Of a stretch of 64,000 bases of DNA, positions 8,877 to 17,711 are shown in pieces (position 1 is the stretch's first letter; each line of letters opens with the position of its first letter). The translations under genes and the position numbers were made by a program. The DNA lies in contig NZ_CP108002.1 in assembly GCF_041435055.1 (NCBI RefSeq), positions 6,758,001 to 6,822,000 on the forward strand, read 5' to 3'. The DNA is from Streptomyces sp. NBC_00341. Lineage in GTDB: Bacteria > Actinomycetota > Actinomycetes > Streptomycetales > Streptomycetaceae. Below the pieces are notes generated by a model. That model was not told the origin of the DNA and did not search any database. It saw only the letters and a list, made by a program, of their open reading frames with translations.

Positions 8877-9707
8877 ATGTCCCGTATCGTCGTCCGCACC
8901 ATGACCGGGGCGCTTGCCCTCACTGCCGCCGCGGCCGTGATACCGCTAGCGTCCCCCGCCTCGGCGGTCGCGGACAGCATCGTCATCGGGGGGCAGCCCG
9001 CCCAGGTCAAGGACAGTCCGTGGGTGGTGGCGCTCTCCAGCCGCAGCCGGTTCGGGGATGCCCGCGCCGGCCAGTTCTGCGGCGCCGTGGCGGTGGGGCC
9101 GAAGAAGGTGCTGACAGCCGCGCACTGCCTCAGCCGTGAGGCGCTCGGCACCGATGTCGGCCAGGTGCGCGATCTGCGGATCATCTCCGGCCGGAACGAG
9201 CTGAACGGTTCCGGCGGCAAGGAGATCGCGGTGAGCGGGACGTGGGTCAACCCCGGGTTCGACGCCACCACCAACAGCGGGGACGTCGCCGTGCTGACCC
9301 TCGCCGAAGCACTGCCCGAGCAGGACGTGATCCCGATGGCCGAAGCCGGTGACGCAGGGTACCGGGCGGGTACCGCCGCGGTCGTCTACGGCTGGGGTGA
9401 CACCACGGGCAACGGTGACTACGCCTCGTCACTCCGGTCCGCGAACGTGAGCATTCTGCCGGACAGCTCGTGCGAGGAGGCCTACCCGGGCGGCAGGAAC
9501 GGCACGTACGAGGCCTCAGCGATGCTCTGTGCGGGCGAACCGCAGGGCGGGTACGACGCCTGCCAGGGCGACAGCGGAGGGCCCCTGGTGGCCCATGGGC
9601 GGCTTGTGGGGCTGGTGTCCTGGGGGGCCGGCTGCGGCCAGGCCGGGAGCCCCGGCGTCTATACGCGGATCTCCGCCGCCATCGGGTGGATGGCGGACGC
9701 CGACTGA
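8877..9707 (+). CDS. Secreted trypsin-like serine protease (S1 family)
   Basis: A 276-aa exported protease. A signal peptide (MSRIVVRTMTGALALTAAAA, cleaved near ASPASA at residues 25-30) precedes an S1 chymotrypsin-fold domain. The catalytic triad is visible: His83 in TAAHC, Asp136 in GDVAVL, Ser233 in GDSGGP. Asp227, six residues before the serine, predicts trypsin-like cleavage after Arg/Lys. The usual activation site is replaced by DSIVIGG, so mature processing occurs near residue 35. Start ATG 8877 has CAGGAG spaced 6 nt. It is a single-gene unit between two hairpin terminators, and its leader holds an inverted repeat that overlaps the ribosome-binding region. Confidence 0.93.
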   Translation: MSRIVVRTMTGALALTAAAAVIPLASPASAVADSIVIGGQPAQVKDSPWVVALSSRSRFGDARAGQFCGAVAVGPKKVLTAAHCLSREALGTDVGQVRDLRIISGRNELNGSGGKEIAVSGTWVNPGFDATTNSGDVAVLTLAEALPEQDVIPMAEAGDAGYRAGTAAVVYGWGDTTGNGDYASSLRSANVSILPDSSCEEAYPGGRNGTYEASAMLCAGEPQGGYDACQGDSGGPLVAHGRLVGLVSWGAGCGQAGSPGVYTRISAAIGWMADAD

Positions 9708-9730
9708 CGTCACCGGCTCCGGGTACGAGA

Positions 9731-9765
9731 ACGGGCGGCTCCCTCCGGTGGAGGGAGCCGCCCGT
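9731..9765. terminator. Bidirectional terminator between convergent genes
   Basis: A perfect 16-bp stem (ACGGGCGGCTCCCTCC, 9731-9746, and its complement 9750-9765) with a 3-nt loop lies between the serine protease gene and the oppositely oriented DUF7455 gene. Confidence 0.8.
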
Positions 9766-9810
9766 CGGTCGGTACAGGACCGGCCCCTGGCTCGTCGTGG
9801 ATGCGAGGTG

Positions 9811-10044
9811 TCAGTGTTGTTCCTCTTCGGCGGCTTGGGCCTGCACGGCCGTCAGTCGGTCCGTCTCATCCTGTATTTCCGCGGCGATCTTCTTGAGTTC
9901 CGGCTCGAACTTGCGACCGTGGTGGGCGCAGAAGAGCAGTTCACCGCCACTGATCAGGACGACGCGCAGGTATGCCTGGGCGCCGCAACGGTCACAGCGG
10001 TCTGCTGCGGTCAGCGGGCTCGCGGGGGTCAGAACAGTAGTCAC
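9811..10044 (-). CDS. DUF7455-type small zinc-ribbon protein
   Basis: A 77-aa acidic protein of unknown function common in actinobacteria. A likely zinc site is formed by CDRCGAQAYLRV (about residues 17-28) and CAHHGRKFEP (about 39-48), the layout of the DUF7455 family. The C-terminal half is helical and charged (ELKKIAAEIQDETDRLTAVQ). The start ATG 10044 opens MTTVLTPASPLTAADRC, typical of the family. It is divergent from parE across about 440 bp. Whether it binds RNA polymerase, as some short actinobacterial zinc-ribbon proteins do, cannot be told from sequence. Confidence 0.85.
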   Translation of the reverse strand: MTTVLTPASPLTAADRCDRCGAQAYLRVVLISGGELLFCAHHGRKFEPELKKIAAEIQDETDRLTAVQAQAAEEEQH

Positions 10045-10483
10045 GTCGCCTCTTCTCTAGCTCGACGAGCTGTCGTACCAGGGTCAACATCCAACCAGGC
10101 CGAAAACGTTCCCGCTCGTGGCTTTTCTTCGAAACTTCTTCTCAGGAAGGCTGTCTGTTGCCGGTTCGCGGCGAATGTGCCGTATTGCGTGGCGCTACGG
10201 TTTCGCGTTGCTTGTCTTTGGTCGGTCCGTCCGACCGGCTGGCTTGCCGGCTTGTTCATGAGGACGTGCCCGGAGCCTAAATGGTTCATGCCTGGAAGGG
10301 AACGTGATGTGCACGTCACTCCGACGAGGGATCGAACGTGTATGCGAAGCTGGACTAGTGTGAGGGTTCTCCTAGGGTGGCGTTACACCCGCTCTACCAG
10401 GCCTCGGTACCCTCTCAGCGGCAACCGAAGCCGAGCCCGTTACCCACTGGGCCCCAAATGAAATTCAGCGAGGAGCGAACCGC
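10045..10483. other. Divergent intergenic region upstream of parE
   Basis: About 440 bp without a supported gene. It is more AT-rich than its surroundings (for example 10105-10205) and must hold the promoters for the DUF7455 gene and parE. Short open frames here have no Shine-Dalgarno or recognisable product. GAGGAGCG ahead of GTG 10484 is the parE ribosome-binding site. Confidence 0.5.
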
Positions 10484-12604
10484 GTGACCGCCGATACGTC
10501 CGTGCCGTCCACTGCGCTGCTGACCGGAGCAGACCAAGACGGTTCCAACTACACCGCGCGGCATCTGCTCGTACTCGAGGGGCTCGAAGCGGTTCGCAAG
10601 CGCCCCGGGATGTACATCGGGTCCACCGACAGCCGCGGCCTCATGCACTGCCTCTGGGAAATCATCGACAACTCGGTCGATGAGGCCCTCGGCGGCTACT
10701 GCGACCACATCGAGGTCATCCTCCACGACGACAACTCCGTCGAGGTCCGTGACAACGGCCGGGGCATCCCGGTCGACGCGGAGCCCAAGACCGGCCTGTC
10801 GGGCGTCGAGGTCGTGATGACCAAGCTGCACGCCGGAGGCAAGTTCGGAGGCGGCGCGTACGCCGCCTCCGGCGGTCTCCACGGCGTGGGCGCCTCCGTC
10901 GTGAACGCCCTCTCCGCCCGGCTCGACGTGGAGGTCGACCTCCACGGCGCGACCCACTCGATCAGTTTCCGCCGCGGGGTCCCCGGCATCTTCACCGAGC
11001 AGGGGCCGGACAGCCCCTTCGACCCGGCCAACGGGCTGCTCAAGGGCAAGCGGGTCCCGAAGACACGTACCGGTACGAGGGTGCGGTTCTGGGCCGACCG
11101 GCAGATCTTCCTCAAGGACGCCAAGCTCAATCTGGACACGCTCTACCAGCGGGCCCGCCAGACGGCCTTCCTCGTCCCCGGCCTCACCATCGTCGTGCGC
11201 GACGAGCGAGGCGTGGACGGAGAGGGCAAGACGGAGGAGACGTTCCGCTTCGACGGCGGGATCAGCGAGTTCTGCGAGTACCTCGCCCAGGACAAGGCGG
11301 TCTGCGACGTTCTGCGTCTGACGGGGCAGGGCACGTTCAAGGAGACCGTGCCCGTGCTCGACGACCGCGGCCACATGACGGCGACCGAGGTCACCCGGGA
11401 GCTGGTCGTCGACATCGCGATGCGCTGGGGCACCGGCTACGACACCACCCTCAAGTCCTTCGTCAACATCATCGCCACGCCCAAGGGCGGCACTCATGTG
11501 AGCGGTTTCGAACGCTCGGTGACGAAGACGGTCAATGAAGTGCTCCGCTCCGCGAAGATCCTTCGCGTCGCCGAGGACGACATCGTCAAGGACGACGCCC
11601 TGGAGGGCCTCACCGCGGTCGTGACCGTGCGGCTGGCGGAGCCCCAGTTCGAGGGGCAGACCAAGGAGGTGCTCGGCACCTCCGCGGCCAACCGGATCGT
11701 CGCCAATGTCGTCGCCAAGGAGCTCAAGGCGTTCCTGACGTCCACCAAGCGCGACGCGAAGGCCCAGGCCAGGGCCGTCCTGGAGAAGGCGGTGGCAGCC
11801 GCCCGCACCCGGATCGCGGCCCGTCAGCACAAGGACGCGCAGCGCCGGAAGACGGCTCTGGAGTCCTCCTCGCTGCCCGCGAAGCTCGCCGACTGTCGCA
11901 GTGACGACGTCGAGCGCAGCGAGCTGTTCATCGTGGAGGGCGACTCCGCGCTCGGCACCGCCAAACTGGCCCGGAACAGCGAGTTCCAGGCTCTGCTGCC
12001 GATCCGGGGCAAGATCCTCAACGTTCAGAAGGCATCCGTCTCCGACATGCTGAAGAACGCCGAGTGCGGCGCGATCATCCAGGTCATAGGAGCAGGGTCC
12101 GGACGGACCTTCGACATCGACGCCGCGCGCTACGGCAAGATCGTGCTGCTGGTCGACGCCGATGTGGACGGCGCCCACATCCGGATTCTGCTACTGACGC
12201 TCTTCCAGCGGTACATGCGGCCGATGGTCGAGGCGGGGCGGGTCTTCGCCGCGGTGCCTCCGCTGCACCGGATCGAGCTCGTCCAGCCGAAGAAGGGCCA
12301 GGACAAGTACATCTACACGTACTCCGACAACGAGCTGCGCACGCGCCTGCTGGAGCTCCAGCGCAAGAACGTCCGGTACAAGGACTCGATCCAGCGCTAC
12401 AAGGGTCTTGGCGAGATGGACGCCGACCAGCTGGCGGAGACCACGATGGATCCGCGCTTCCGCACCCTGCGGCGGATCAACATCGGTGATCTGGAATCGT
12501 CCGAGCAGGTCTTCGATCTGCTGATGGGCAACGAGGTGGCACCCCGCAAGGAGTTCATCACCAGCTCGGCGGCCACGCTGGACCGCTCGCGCATCGACGT
12601 CTGA
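10484..12604 (+). CDS. parE: DNA topoisomerase IV subunit B (GyrB-like)
   Basis: The ATPase subunit of a type IIA topoisomerase, 706 aa. It has the GHKL ATP-binding motifs EIIDNSVDEALGG, DNGRGIPVD and GGLHGVGASVVNALS. The TOPRIM domain carries EGDSALGTAKLARN and the metal-binding DADVDGAHIRILLLT. The C-terminal RYKGLGEMDADQLAETTMDP is characteristic of GyrB/ParE. The partner is the parC gene at 22536-24986 on the other strand. I name it parE rather than gyrB from its position between hrdB and parC, which matches the S. coelicolor parE/parC locus; canonical gyrBA lies beside recF near the origin. GTG 10484 has AGGAG about 9 nt upstream. Confidence 0.9.
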   Translation: MTADTSVPSTALLTGADQDGSNYTARHLLVLEGLEAVRKRPGMYIGSTDSRGLMHCLWEIIDNSVDEALGGYCDHIEVILHDDNSVEVRDNGRGIPVDAEPKTGLSGVEVVMTKLHAGGKFGGGAYAASGGLHGVGASVVNALSARLDVEVDLHGATHSISFRRGVPGIFTEQGPDSPFDPANGLLKGKRVPKTRTGTRVRFWADRQIFLKDAKLNLDTLYQRARQTAFLVPGLTIVVRDERGVDGEGKTEETFRFDGGISEFCEYLAQDKAVCDVLRLTGQGTFKETVPVLDDRGHMTATEVTRELVVDIAMRWGTGYDTTLKSFVNIIATPKGGTHVSGFERSVTKTVNEVLRSAKILRVAEDDIVKDDALEGLTAVVTVRLAEPQFEGQTKEVLGTSAANRIVANVVAKELKAFLTSTKRDAKAQARAVLEKAVAAARTRIAARQHKDAQRRKTALESSSLPAKLADCRSDDVERSELFIVEGDSALGTAKLARNSEFQALLPIRGKILNVQKASVSDMLKNAECGAIIQVIGAGSGRTFDIDAARYGKIVLLVDADVDGAHIRILLLTLFQRYMRPMVEAGRVFAAVPPLHRIELVQPKKGQDKYIYTYSDNELRTRLLELQRKNVRYKDSIQRYKGLGEMDADQLAETTMDPRFRTLRRINIGDLESSEQVFDLLMGNEVAPRKEFITSSAATLDRSRIDV

Positions 12605-12653
12605 GCCCGCGGCCCCGCGGGACCGGCCCGTTCGACCGGCCCACGCGACACCG

Positions 12654-12691
12654 GAGCCGTCGTCTCCACCCCTGGGTGGAGACGACGGCTC
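12654..12691 (+). terminator. Transcription terminator after parE
   Basis: An 18-bp perfect inverted repeat, GAGCCGTCGTCTCCACCC and its complement, with only 2 nt between the arms (about four unpaired in practice). It lies 50 bp after the parE stop. Confidence 0.75.
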
Positions 12692-12788
12692 CACCCACGT
12701 TCAACCCCTGAGCCGATCCCCTGACCTGGCTGTTTCCGTAGCGTCGGAGTCGCAGAACTTCCCGCTGATCGGAAATTCGGAGGCTTCC

Positions 12789-13307
12789 ATGCCCGGGCTC
12801 GTCAACGTCCTGGTGATCGTCGCGGTCATCGCTCTCGTCGTGGTCCGCCAGTGCTCGGCCCGCCGGATCTCCGGCGACCGGCGCTGGTGGGTCCTGCCCG
12901 GCATCCTGCTCGTCATGGCGCTGCGCGAGCCCGGACTCGTCGACCGGGACCACGAGATGCTCTCCATCGTCATCCTGGGAGCCGAGTTGGTCGTCGGGCT
13001 GGTCACGGGCGCGGGCTGGGGGTGGACGGCCCGGCTGTGGCGCGGGGAGGACGGCTCTCTCTGGAGCAAGGGGACCAGGGCCACGGCCTACGTCTGGACC
13101 GGGGGCCTGGCACTGAGGGTGGCCCTCTACGGGGCGGCCGCGGCGCTGGGCGTACATCAGGGCAGCTCCGCCCTGATGATGGCGCTCGCGGTGACGCTGC
13201 TGGTGCGCAGCGGGGTGCTGGCCCTGCGGGCCGCGGGGATACCGGCGTCGTACGGTGATACCGCTGACCGCGCGCCGTTCCGGCAGGCATGGAAGGACCG
13301 TGTGTGA
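12789..13307 (+). CDS. DUF1453-type integral membrane protein
   Basis: A 172-aa membrane protein with about four hydrophobic helices (VNVLVIVAVIALVVV, WWVLPGILLVMAL, LSIVILGAELVVGLV, MMALAVTLLVRSGV) and the RWWVLPGILL and GAGWGWTARLWRGEDG pattern I associate with DUF1453/CcdC-like proteins. Function unknown. ATG 12789 follows CGGAGGCTTCC. Its stop codon overlaps the start of the sensor kinase gene (GTGA), so the three genes 12789-15141 look like one operon, and the membrane protein may modulate or accompany the kinase. Confidence 0.75.
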   Translation: MPGLVNVLVIVAVIALVVVRQCSARRISGDRRWWVLPGILLVMALREPGLVDRDHEMLSIVILGAELVVGLVTGAGWGWTARLWRGEDGSLWSKGTRATAYVWTGGLALRVALYGAAAALGVHQGSSALMMALAVTLLVRSGVLALRAAGIPASYGDTADRAPFRQAWKDRV

Positions 13308-14467
13308 CCCCCGCTTCATGGACGAGCTGGCCTTCACGGGAGGCTCTCTCGCGGGAGAAGCGCACCCGTCCGCGGGTCGCCATCGCGTGGTCCGTACGGG
13401 CCGGGCTGCTCACGGTGATGCTCTGGGGGACGTTCACGGGCGGGCTGTTCGAGCCCTGGGAGATCGCGGTCGGCCTGATCGGCGTGTTCGGCTGCGCGGT
13501 GCTCGCGGTGGCCTTCTTCCGGGTCAGCCTGGAGAACCGCCTCTGGCTTTCGCTGGGCACGCTCGCCCTGCTGATGCTGGCGGCGTTCGGGGCGCAGGAG
13601 GCCGGGGCCACGGTGCCGGCGGTGGTGCTCTGGTGCGGTTGTGCGGTCACGGCTCTGGAGCGGCTGCCGCTGGTCGCGGGGATCCCGTCCACGGCGGTGG
13701 CGCTGGGTGCGTACGCCGTGGTGGACACCGACAACTGGCCGTCCACGGCGGTGACTACGGCCGGGCTCTGCCTCGCGGGCTACGTACTGCGTCTGGACGC
13801 CGAGGCCCGGGGAAGCGCGGCGCGGCTTCTCGCGCAGGAGCGGGCCGCGAGGGTGGCGGAGGCCGCGACGGCTGCTCTGGACGAGCGGTCCAGGATCGCC
13901 CGGGAGATCCACGACGTGCTCGCCCACAGCCTCTCCGCGCAGCTGGTGCACCTGGAGGCGGCGCGGCTGCTGATCGAGAGGGAGCCTGCGGGGGAGTTCC
14001 GGGACCAGGTCCTGCAGCGGGTGGTCGCGGCCCGCTCCATGGCCCGTGAGGGGCTTGCGGAGACCCGCCAGGCGCTCTCCGCCCTGCGCGGCGAGGTGTC
14101 GCCGGTGGAGGACTTCCTGCGGCAGCTGGTGGCGGCCGAGCCGGCCGAGGTCAGGGTGGAGGGGGAGCGCCGGGCGCTGACCGCCGAGGCCTCGCAGGCG
14201 GTGCGGCGCGTCGCGCAGGAGGCGCTGACCAATGTCCGTAAGCACGCGCCGGGCGCAAGGGTGCTCATACGGCTGGAGTACCTGCCGGACGGAATCGCCC
14301 TGGAGGTAAGCGATTCGGGCGGCAGAGGTCCTGAGGGCGACCTCGCTGTCAGTGGCTCCGGATACGGTCTGCTGGGAATGCGGGAGCGCGCCGAACTGCT
14401 CGGCGGCACGCTGGAGGCCGGTCCCGGCGAGGAGGGGTTCGTGGTGAATCTGCGGGTGCCCGCGTGA
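13304..14467 (+). CDS. NarL-type two-component sensor histidine kinase
   Basis: A 387-aa membrane kinase. About five or six transmembrane segments span residues 25-165. A HisKA_3 dimerisation domain carries the phospho-acceptor His203 in REIHDVLAHSLSAQ. The HATPase domain has EALTNVRKHAPGA (N box), DSGGRGPEG and GYGLLGMRERAELLGGTL (G boxes). This is the DesK/LiaS-like class that pairs with LuxR-type regulators. GTG 13304 overlaps the DUF1453 stop by 4 nt and has GGAAGGA upstream; an ATG at 13289 is a weaker alternative. Its response regulator follows with another GTGA overlap. The signal is unknown; the short loops suggest intramembrane sensing. Confidence 0.9.
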   Translation: MTPASWTSWPSREALSREKRTRPRVAIAWSVRAGLLTVMLWGTFTGGLFEPWEIAVGLIGVFGCAVLAVAFFRVSLENRLWLSLGTLALLMLAAFGAQEAGATVPAVVLWCGCAVTALERLPLVAGIPSTAVALGAYAVVDTDNWPSTAVTTAGLCLAGYVLRLDAEARGSAARLLAQERAARVAEAATAALDERSRIAREIHDVLAHSLSAQLVHLEAARLLIEREPAGEFRDQVLQRVVAARSMAREGLAETRQALSALRGEVSPVEDFLRQLVAAEPAEVRVEGERRALTAEASQAVRRVAQEALTNVRKHAPGARVLIRLEYLPDGIALEVSDSGGRGPEGDLAVSGSGYGLLGMRERAELLGGTLEAGPGEEGFVVNLRVPA

Positions 14468-15141
14468 CCGCGCGGGTGGTGGTGGCGGACGACCAGTCGG
14501 TGGTGCGCGAGGGAATCGTCATGCTGCTGGGCCTGCTGCCCGGGATCGAGGTGGTCGGATCGGCGAAGGACGGGGAAGAGGCCGTCGCCCTGGTGGCCGA
14601 GCGCGCCCCGGACGTGGTCCTGATGGACCTGCGCATGCCCCGCTGCGACGGTGTGGAGGCGACGCGCCGGATCCGCAAGAACCATCCCGCCACCCAGGTC
14701 GTCGTGCTCACGACCTTCGCCGAGGACGATTCACTCTTCCCGGCACTCCGGGCGGGGGCCCGCGGCTACCTCACCAAGGACGCGGGGGGAGACGAGATCG
14801 TGCGGGCCATCGAGGCGGTGCTCTCGGGCGAGGTCGGGCTCTCGCCCGCCGTGCAGCGCCGGCTGCTGGAGGAGGTCACCACGGGGCCGTTGCCGCCGGC
14901 CGCGGGTGCTGAGCCGGAGCTGCCCGACGGGATGACCCCGCGCGAGGCGGAGGTGCTCGTCCTGATCGCCGACGGGCTGTCCAACGCGGAGATCGCCCGC
15001 AGCCTGCACATCTCGCAGGCCACCGTGAAGAGCCACATCAACAACCTGTTCGCCAAGGCGGGGCTCCGTGACCGCGCCCAGGCGGTCCGCTATGCGTACG
15101 TTCGGGGGCTCGCACAGCCGCCCGGCACATCCTTCACCTGA
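14464..15141 (+). CDS. NarL/LuxR-type response regulator
   Basis: A 225-aa transcription factor. The receiver domain has the acidic pair Asp9-Asp10, the phospho-acceptor Asp55 in VVLMDLRMP, Thr in LTTFAEDD and Lys in YLTKDA. The C-terminal LuxR domain shows MTPREAEVLVLIADGLSNAEIARSLHISQATVKSHINNLFAK, with the recognition helix ATVKSHI. The start GTG 14464 overlaps the kinase stop (GTGA), so the two proteins are translationally coupled and form a cognate pair. Target genes are not evident from the neighbourhood. Confidence 0.93.
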   Translation: MTARVVVADDQSVVREGIVMLLGLLPGIEVVGSAKDGEEAVALVAERAPDVVLMDLRMPRCDGVEATRRIRKNHPATQVVVLTTFAEDDSLFPALRAGARGYLTKDAGGDEIVRAIEAVLSGEVGLSPAVQRRLLEEVTTGPLPPAAGAEPELPDGMTPREAEVLVLIADGLSNAEIARSLHISQATVKSHINNLFAKAGLRDRAQAVRYAYVRGLAQPPGTSFT

Positions 15142-15239
15142 AGAGGTGAAGTCTCGCGAATGAAGTGCCCGGGATCTTCCCGATCTGACCATTCTTGGGT
15201 ACGCGGCCGAAGTGGTCCGTGGACAAGGGGAGTTGTTCG

Positions 15240-15716
15240 GTGGAGAAGGAAGCAGGGCGCGAGTCCGCAGCGGTGCGATTCGACGACCCTTGGTACGACG
15301 CGCTCGCCTCCGGCTGGGGGGAACTGGACGGTACGGGAAGCTTCGCGCCCGCCGGGACCGCTGATTCCGTGGTGCCGCAGCGTGGCCACAGTGCGGCGGA
15401 CATCTATCTGGAGGTGCAGCGCAGCGAAGCCTTCCAGGAGGTGCGGCGCCGGTACCGGCGCTTCATCGTCCCCGCCACCCTCGCGTTCCTCGTCTGGTAC
15501 CTCGCCTACGTGGTCATGGCGGTCACCGCGCCCGGCCTGATGGCAAGACCCGTGGCCGGTGCCGTCAACGTCGCCATGGTGGCGGGACTCGGACAGTTCC
15601 TCACGACGTTCCTGCTCACCGGTGCGTACGCGCGGCACGCGCGGCTGCGCAGGGACCGGGCCGCGCTCGATCTGCGCTGGGAGACGCAGGAGATGACGCG
15701 GGGGGCCGGGCGTTGA
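15240..15716 (+). CDS. DUF485 membrane protein, partner of the symporter
   Basis: A 158-aa protein with an N-terminal cytoplasmic region and a C-terminal DUF485 domain: YLEVQRSEAFQEVRRRYRRF followed by two transmembrane helices (IVPATLAFLVWYLAYVVMA and VNVAMVAGLGQFLTTFLLTGAYA). DUF485 proteins are typically encoded directly before ActP-type cation/acetate symporters, as here, where the stop overlaps the symporter's TTG (TTGA). GTG 15240 with GGGGAG upstream is preferred to an in-frame TTG at 15195, because the extra 15 residues have no ribosome-binding site and no conserved look. Likely an accessory subunit, role unproven. Confidence 0.8.
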   Translation: MEKEAGRESAAVRFDDPWYDALASGWGELDGTGSFAPAGTADSVVPQRGHSAADIYLEVQRSEAFQEVRRRYRRFIVPATLAFLVWYLAYVVMAVTAPGLMARPVAGAVNVAMVAGLGQFLTTFLLTGAYARHARLRRDRAALDLRWETQEMTRGAGR

Positions 15717-17305
15717 GCGGCAATCACCAGACCCTGGCGCTCCTGCTGTTCAGCGTCTTCATCGCCGTGACACTCGGCATCACCACCTGGGTGAGCCGCA
15801 ACAGGCACGGTTCCGCGGAGGAGTTCTACGCCGGCGGTCGGCTGTTCTCGCCCATGGAGAACGGTTTCGCCATCGCGGGCGACTACATGTCGGCCGCGTC
15901 CTTCCTCGGCATCTCCGGTCTGATCGCCCTCTTCGGCTACGACGGCATGCTCTACTCGGTCGGCTTCCTGGTCGCCTGGCTCGTCGTGCTGCTGCTCGTC
16001 GCGGAACTCGTCCGTAACTGCGGCCGGTTCACCCTGGCCGATGTGGTGGCGGCGCGGATGGCCGAGCGGCCGGTCCGGATCGCGGCGGGGACGTCCTCCG
16101 TCACGGTCTCCGTGCTCTACCTCGTGGCGCAGATGGTGGGCGCGGGCAGCCTGGTGGCGCTGCTGCTCGGCGGCACGAGCGGTGCCGCCCGGTCCTGGAC
16201 CGTCATCGGCGTCGGGGCGCTCATGGTGATCTACGTGTCGCTCGGCGGCATGCGCGCCACCACCTGGATCCAGATCGTGAAGGCCGTCCTGCTGATGGCG
16301 GGCACGATCGTGCTCACCGTGCTCGTCCTGGTGCACTTCCACGGCAATGTCAACGAGCTGCTCAACTCCGCCGCCGACCGCAGCGGCAACGGCAAGAAGT
16401 TCCTCTCGCCCGGCCTCCGGTACGGCGGTACCTGGACGGCACGCGTCGACTTCATCAGCCTCGGCCTGGCACTGGTGCTCGGCACGGCCGGCCTGCCGCA
16501 CATCCTGTCGCGGTTCTACACCGTGCCGACCGCCCGTGCGGCCCGCCGGTCGGTCGTCTGGTCCATCGGCCTCATCGGCAGCTTCTACCTGATGACGATC
16601 GTGCTCGGATTCGGGGCGGCGGCACTGGTCGGCACGGCGGACGTACGGGCCTCGAATCCCGCCGGGAACACGGCTGTTCCCCTGCTGGCCCTGGTGCTCG
16701 GCGGTGGCGAGGGATCCACCGGGGGAACGATTCTGTTCGCCGTCGTGGCCGCCGTGGCCTTCGCGACGATCCTGGCCGTCGTCGCCGGAATCACGCTGGC
16801 CTCCTCGGCCTCCGTCGCCCACGACCTCTACGCCTCGCTCCGTCGCCCGGGTTCCAAGCAGCGCAGCGAGGTCGCCGTGGCCCGGGTCGCAGCGGCGGGG
16901 ATCGGGGTGGCCGCCATCGGACTCGGCCTGCTCGCCCAGGACCTGAACGTGGCCTTCCTGGTGGGCCTGGCCTTCGCGGTCGCGGCATCCGCGAATCTGC
17001 CCGTGCTCCTCTACTCGCTGTTCTGGCGGAACTTCACCACGCGCGGTGCGGTCTGGTCGGTCTACGGAGGTCTGATCCCCGCCGTGCTGCTCGTCGTCCT
17101 CTCCCCGGTCGTATCGGGCAGCTCCAGCTCGCTCTTCCCCGGCGTGGACTTCCAGCTCTTCCCGCTGGAGAACCCCGGTCTGGTCTCGATCCCGCTGGGA
17201 TTCCTGGCCGGCTGGATCGGTACGGTGACCTCGAAGGAACCGCCGGACGCGGCCAAGCACGCGGAGACCGAGGTCCGTGCGCTGACCGGAGCCGGCGCCG
17301 TCTGA
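15713..17305 (+). CDS. Sodium:solute symporter (ActP-like cation/monocarboxylate symporter)
   Basis: A 530-aa SSS-family transporter with about 13 transmembrane helices. Family features include EEFYAGGRLFSPMENGFAIAGDYMSAASFLGISG near the N-terminus (SSS signature region, resembling acetate permease ActP) and GTAGLPHILSRFYTVP, the sodium-symporter motif in the middle. It most likely imports acetate or another short monocarboxylate with Na+ or H+. It starts with TTG 15713, whose TG pairs into the preceding stop (TTGA), so it is coupled to the DUF485 gene. It sits downstream of the NarL-type two-component pair in the same direction, and that pair might regulate it. Confidence 0.88.
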   Translation: MSGNHQTLALLLFSVFIAVTLGITTWVSRNRHGSAEEFYAGGRLFSPMENGFAIAGDYMSAASFLGISGLIALFGYDGMLYSVGFLVAWLVVLLLVAELVRNCGRFTLADVVAARMAERPVRIAAGTSSVTVSVLYLVAQMVGAGSLVALLLGGTSGAARSWTVIGVGALMVIYVSLGGMRATTWIQIVKAVLLMAGTIVLTVLVLVHFHGNVNELLNSAADRSGNGKKFLSPGLRYGGTWTARVDFISLGLALVLGTAGLPHILSRFYTVPTARAARRSVVWSIGLIGSFYLMTIVLGFGAAALVGTADVRASNPAGNTAVPLLALVLGGGEGSTGGTILFAVVAAVAFATILAVVAGITLASSASVAHDLYASLRRPGSKQRSEVAVARVAAAGIGVAAIGLGLLAQDLNVAFLVGLAFAVAASANLPVLLYSLFWRNFTTRGAVWSVYGGLIPAVLLVVLSPVVSGSSSSLFPGVDFQLFPLENPGLVSIPLGFLAGWIGTVTSKEPPDAAKHAETEVRALTGAGAV

Positions 17306-17711
17306 GGTCTTTGGTCTGGATCAGGGGCCTTTCGTCTGGATCAGGCCACATCGGGGATCCGCCCGTCCGGGAGTGGCCCGTGGGACCAACGATCCGGCCG
17401 ATCCGGCTGGGCGGCAGCGCGCTGTGCGACGGCCGGTGGAGGGGCGCCCGCCCGGTCGTCGAGTTGTGCGGTGAGGGGTGCCGGAAAGAGACTGGCGGCG
17501 GGTACGGTGACGCTGTTGGCGATGGTCGGCCCGGATGAGCTGTACCTGCGAGAAACATCGCTTGGGTCGTCGAGCCGGCGTGGTGGTCCGATGGCCGGCG
17601 AGCCGCGCGCTCACCGTGGAGAGGCTGCGGGGCCCTCCGGGGCTTTCCGAGAATTGACTCGTTTCCAGCTCCACGCAATCCGCTTGCGCTTCTTGCGCTA
17701 ATCTTGCACAC
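17306..17711. other. Intergenic region with a 20-bp-period direct repeat and LacI-type operator
   Basis: About 400 bp without a supported gene. GTCTGGATCAGG occurs twice (17314-17325 and 17334-17345), 20 bp apart, right after the symporter stop. Near the lacI-type start, CGCAA (17674-17678) and TTGCG (17684-17688) form an inverted repeat, and CTTGC recurs at 17683, 17692 and 17703, typical of LacI/GalR operators in actinobacteria. Autoregulation of the downstream gene is likely. Confidence 0.55.

Noticed and set aside
7037-9274. 745-codon open frame antisense to hrdB and the protease gene
   Set aside because: It spans two well-supported genes and a terminator on the other strand, has repetitive Leu/Gly/Arg content and no recognisable domain.
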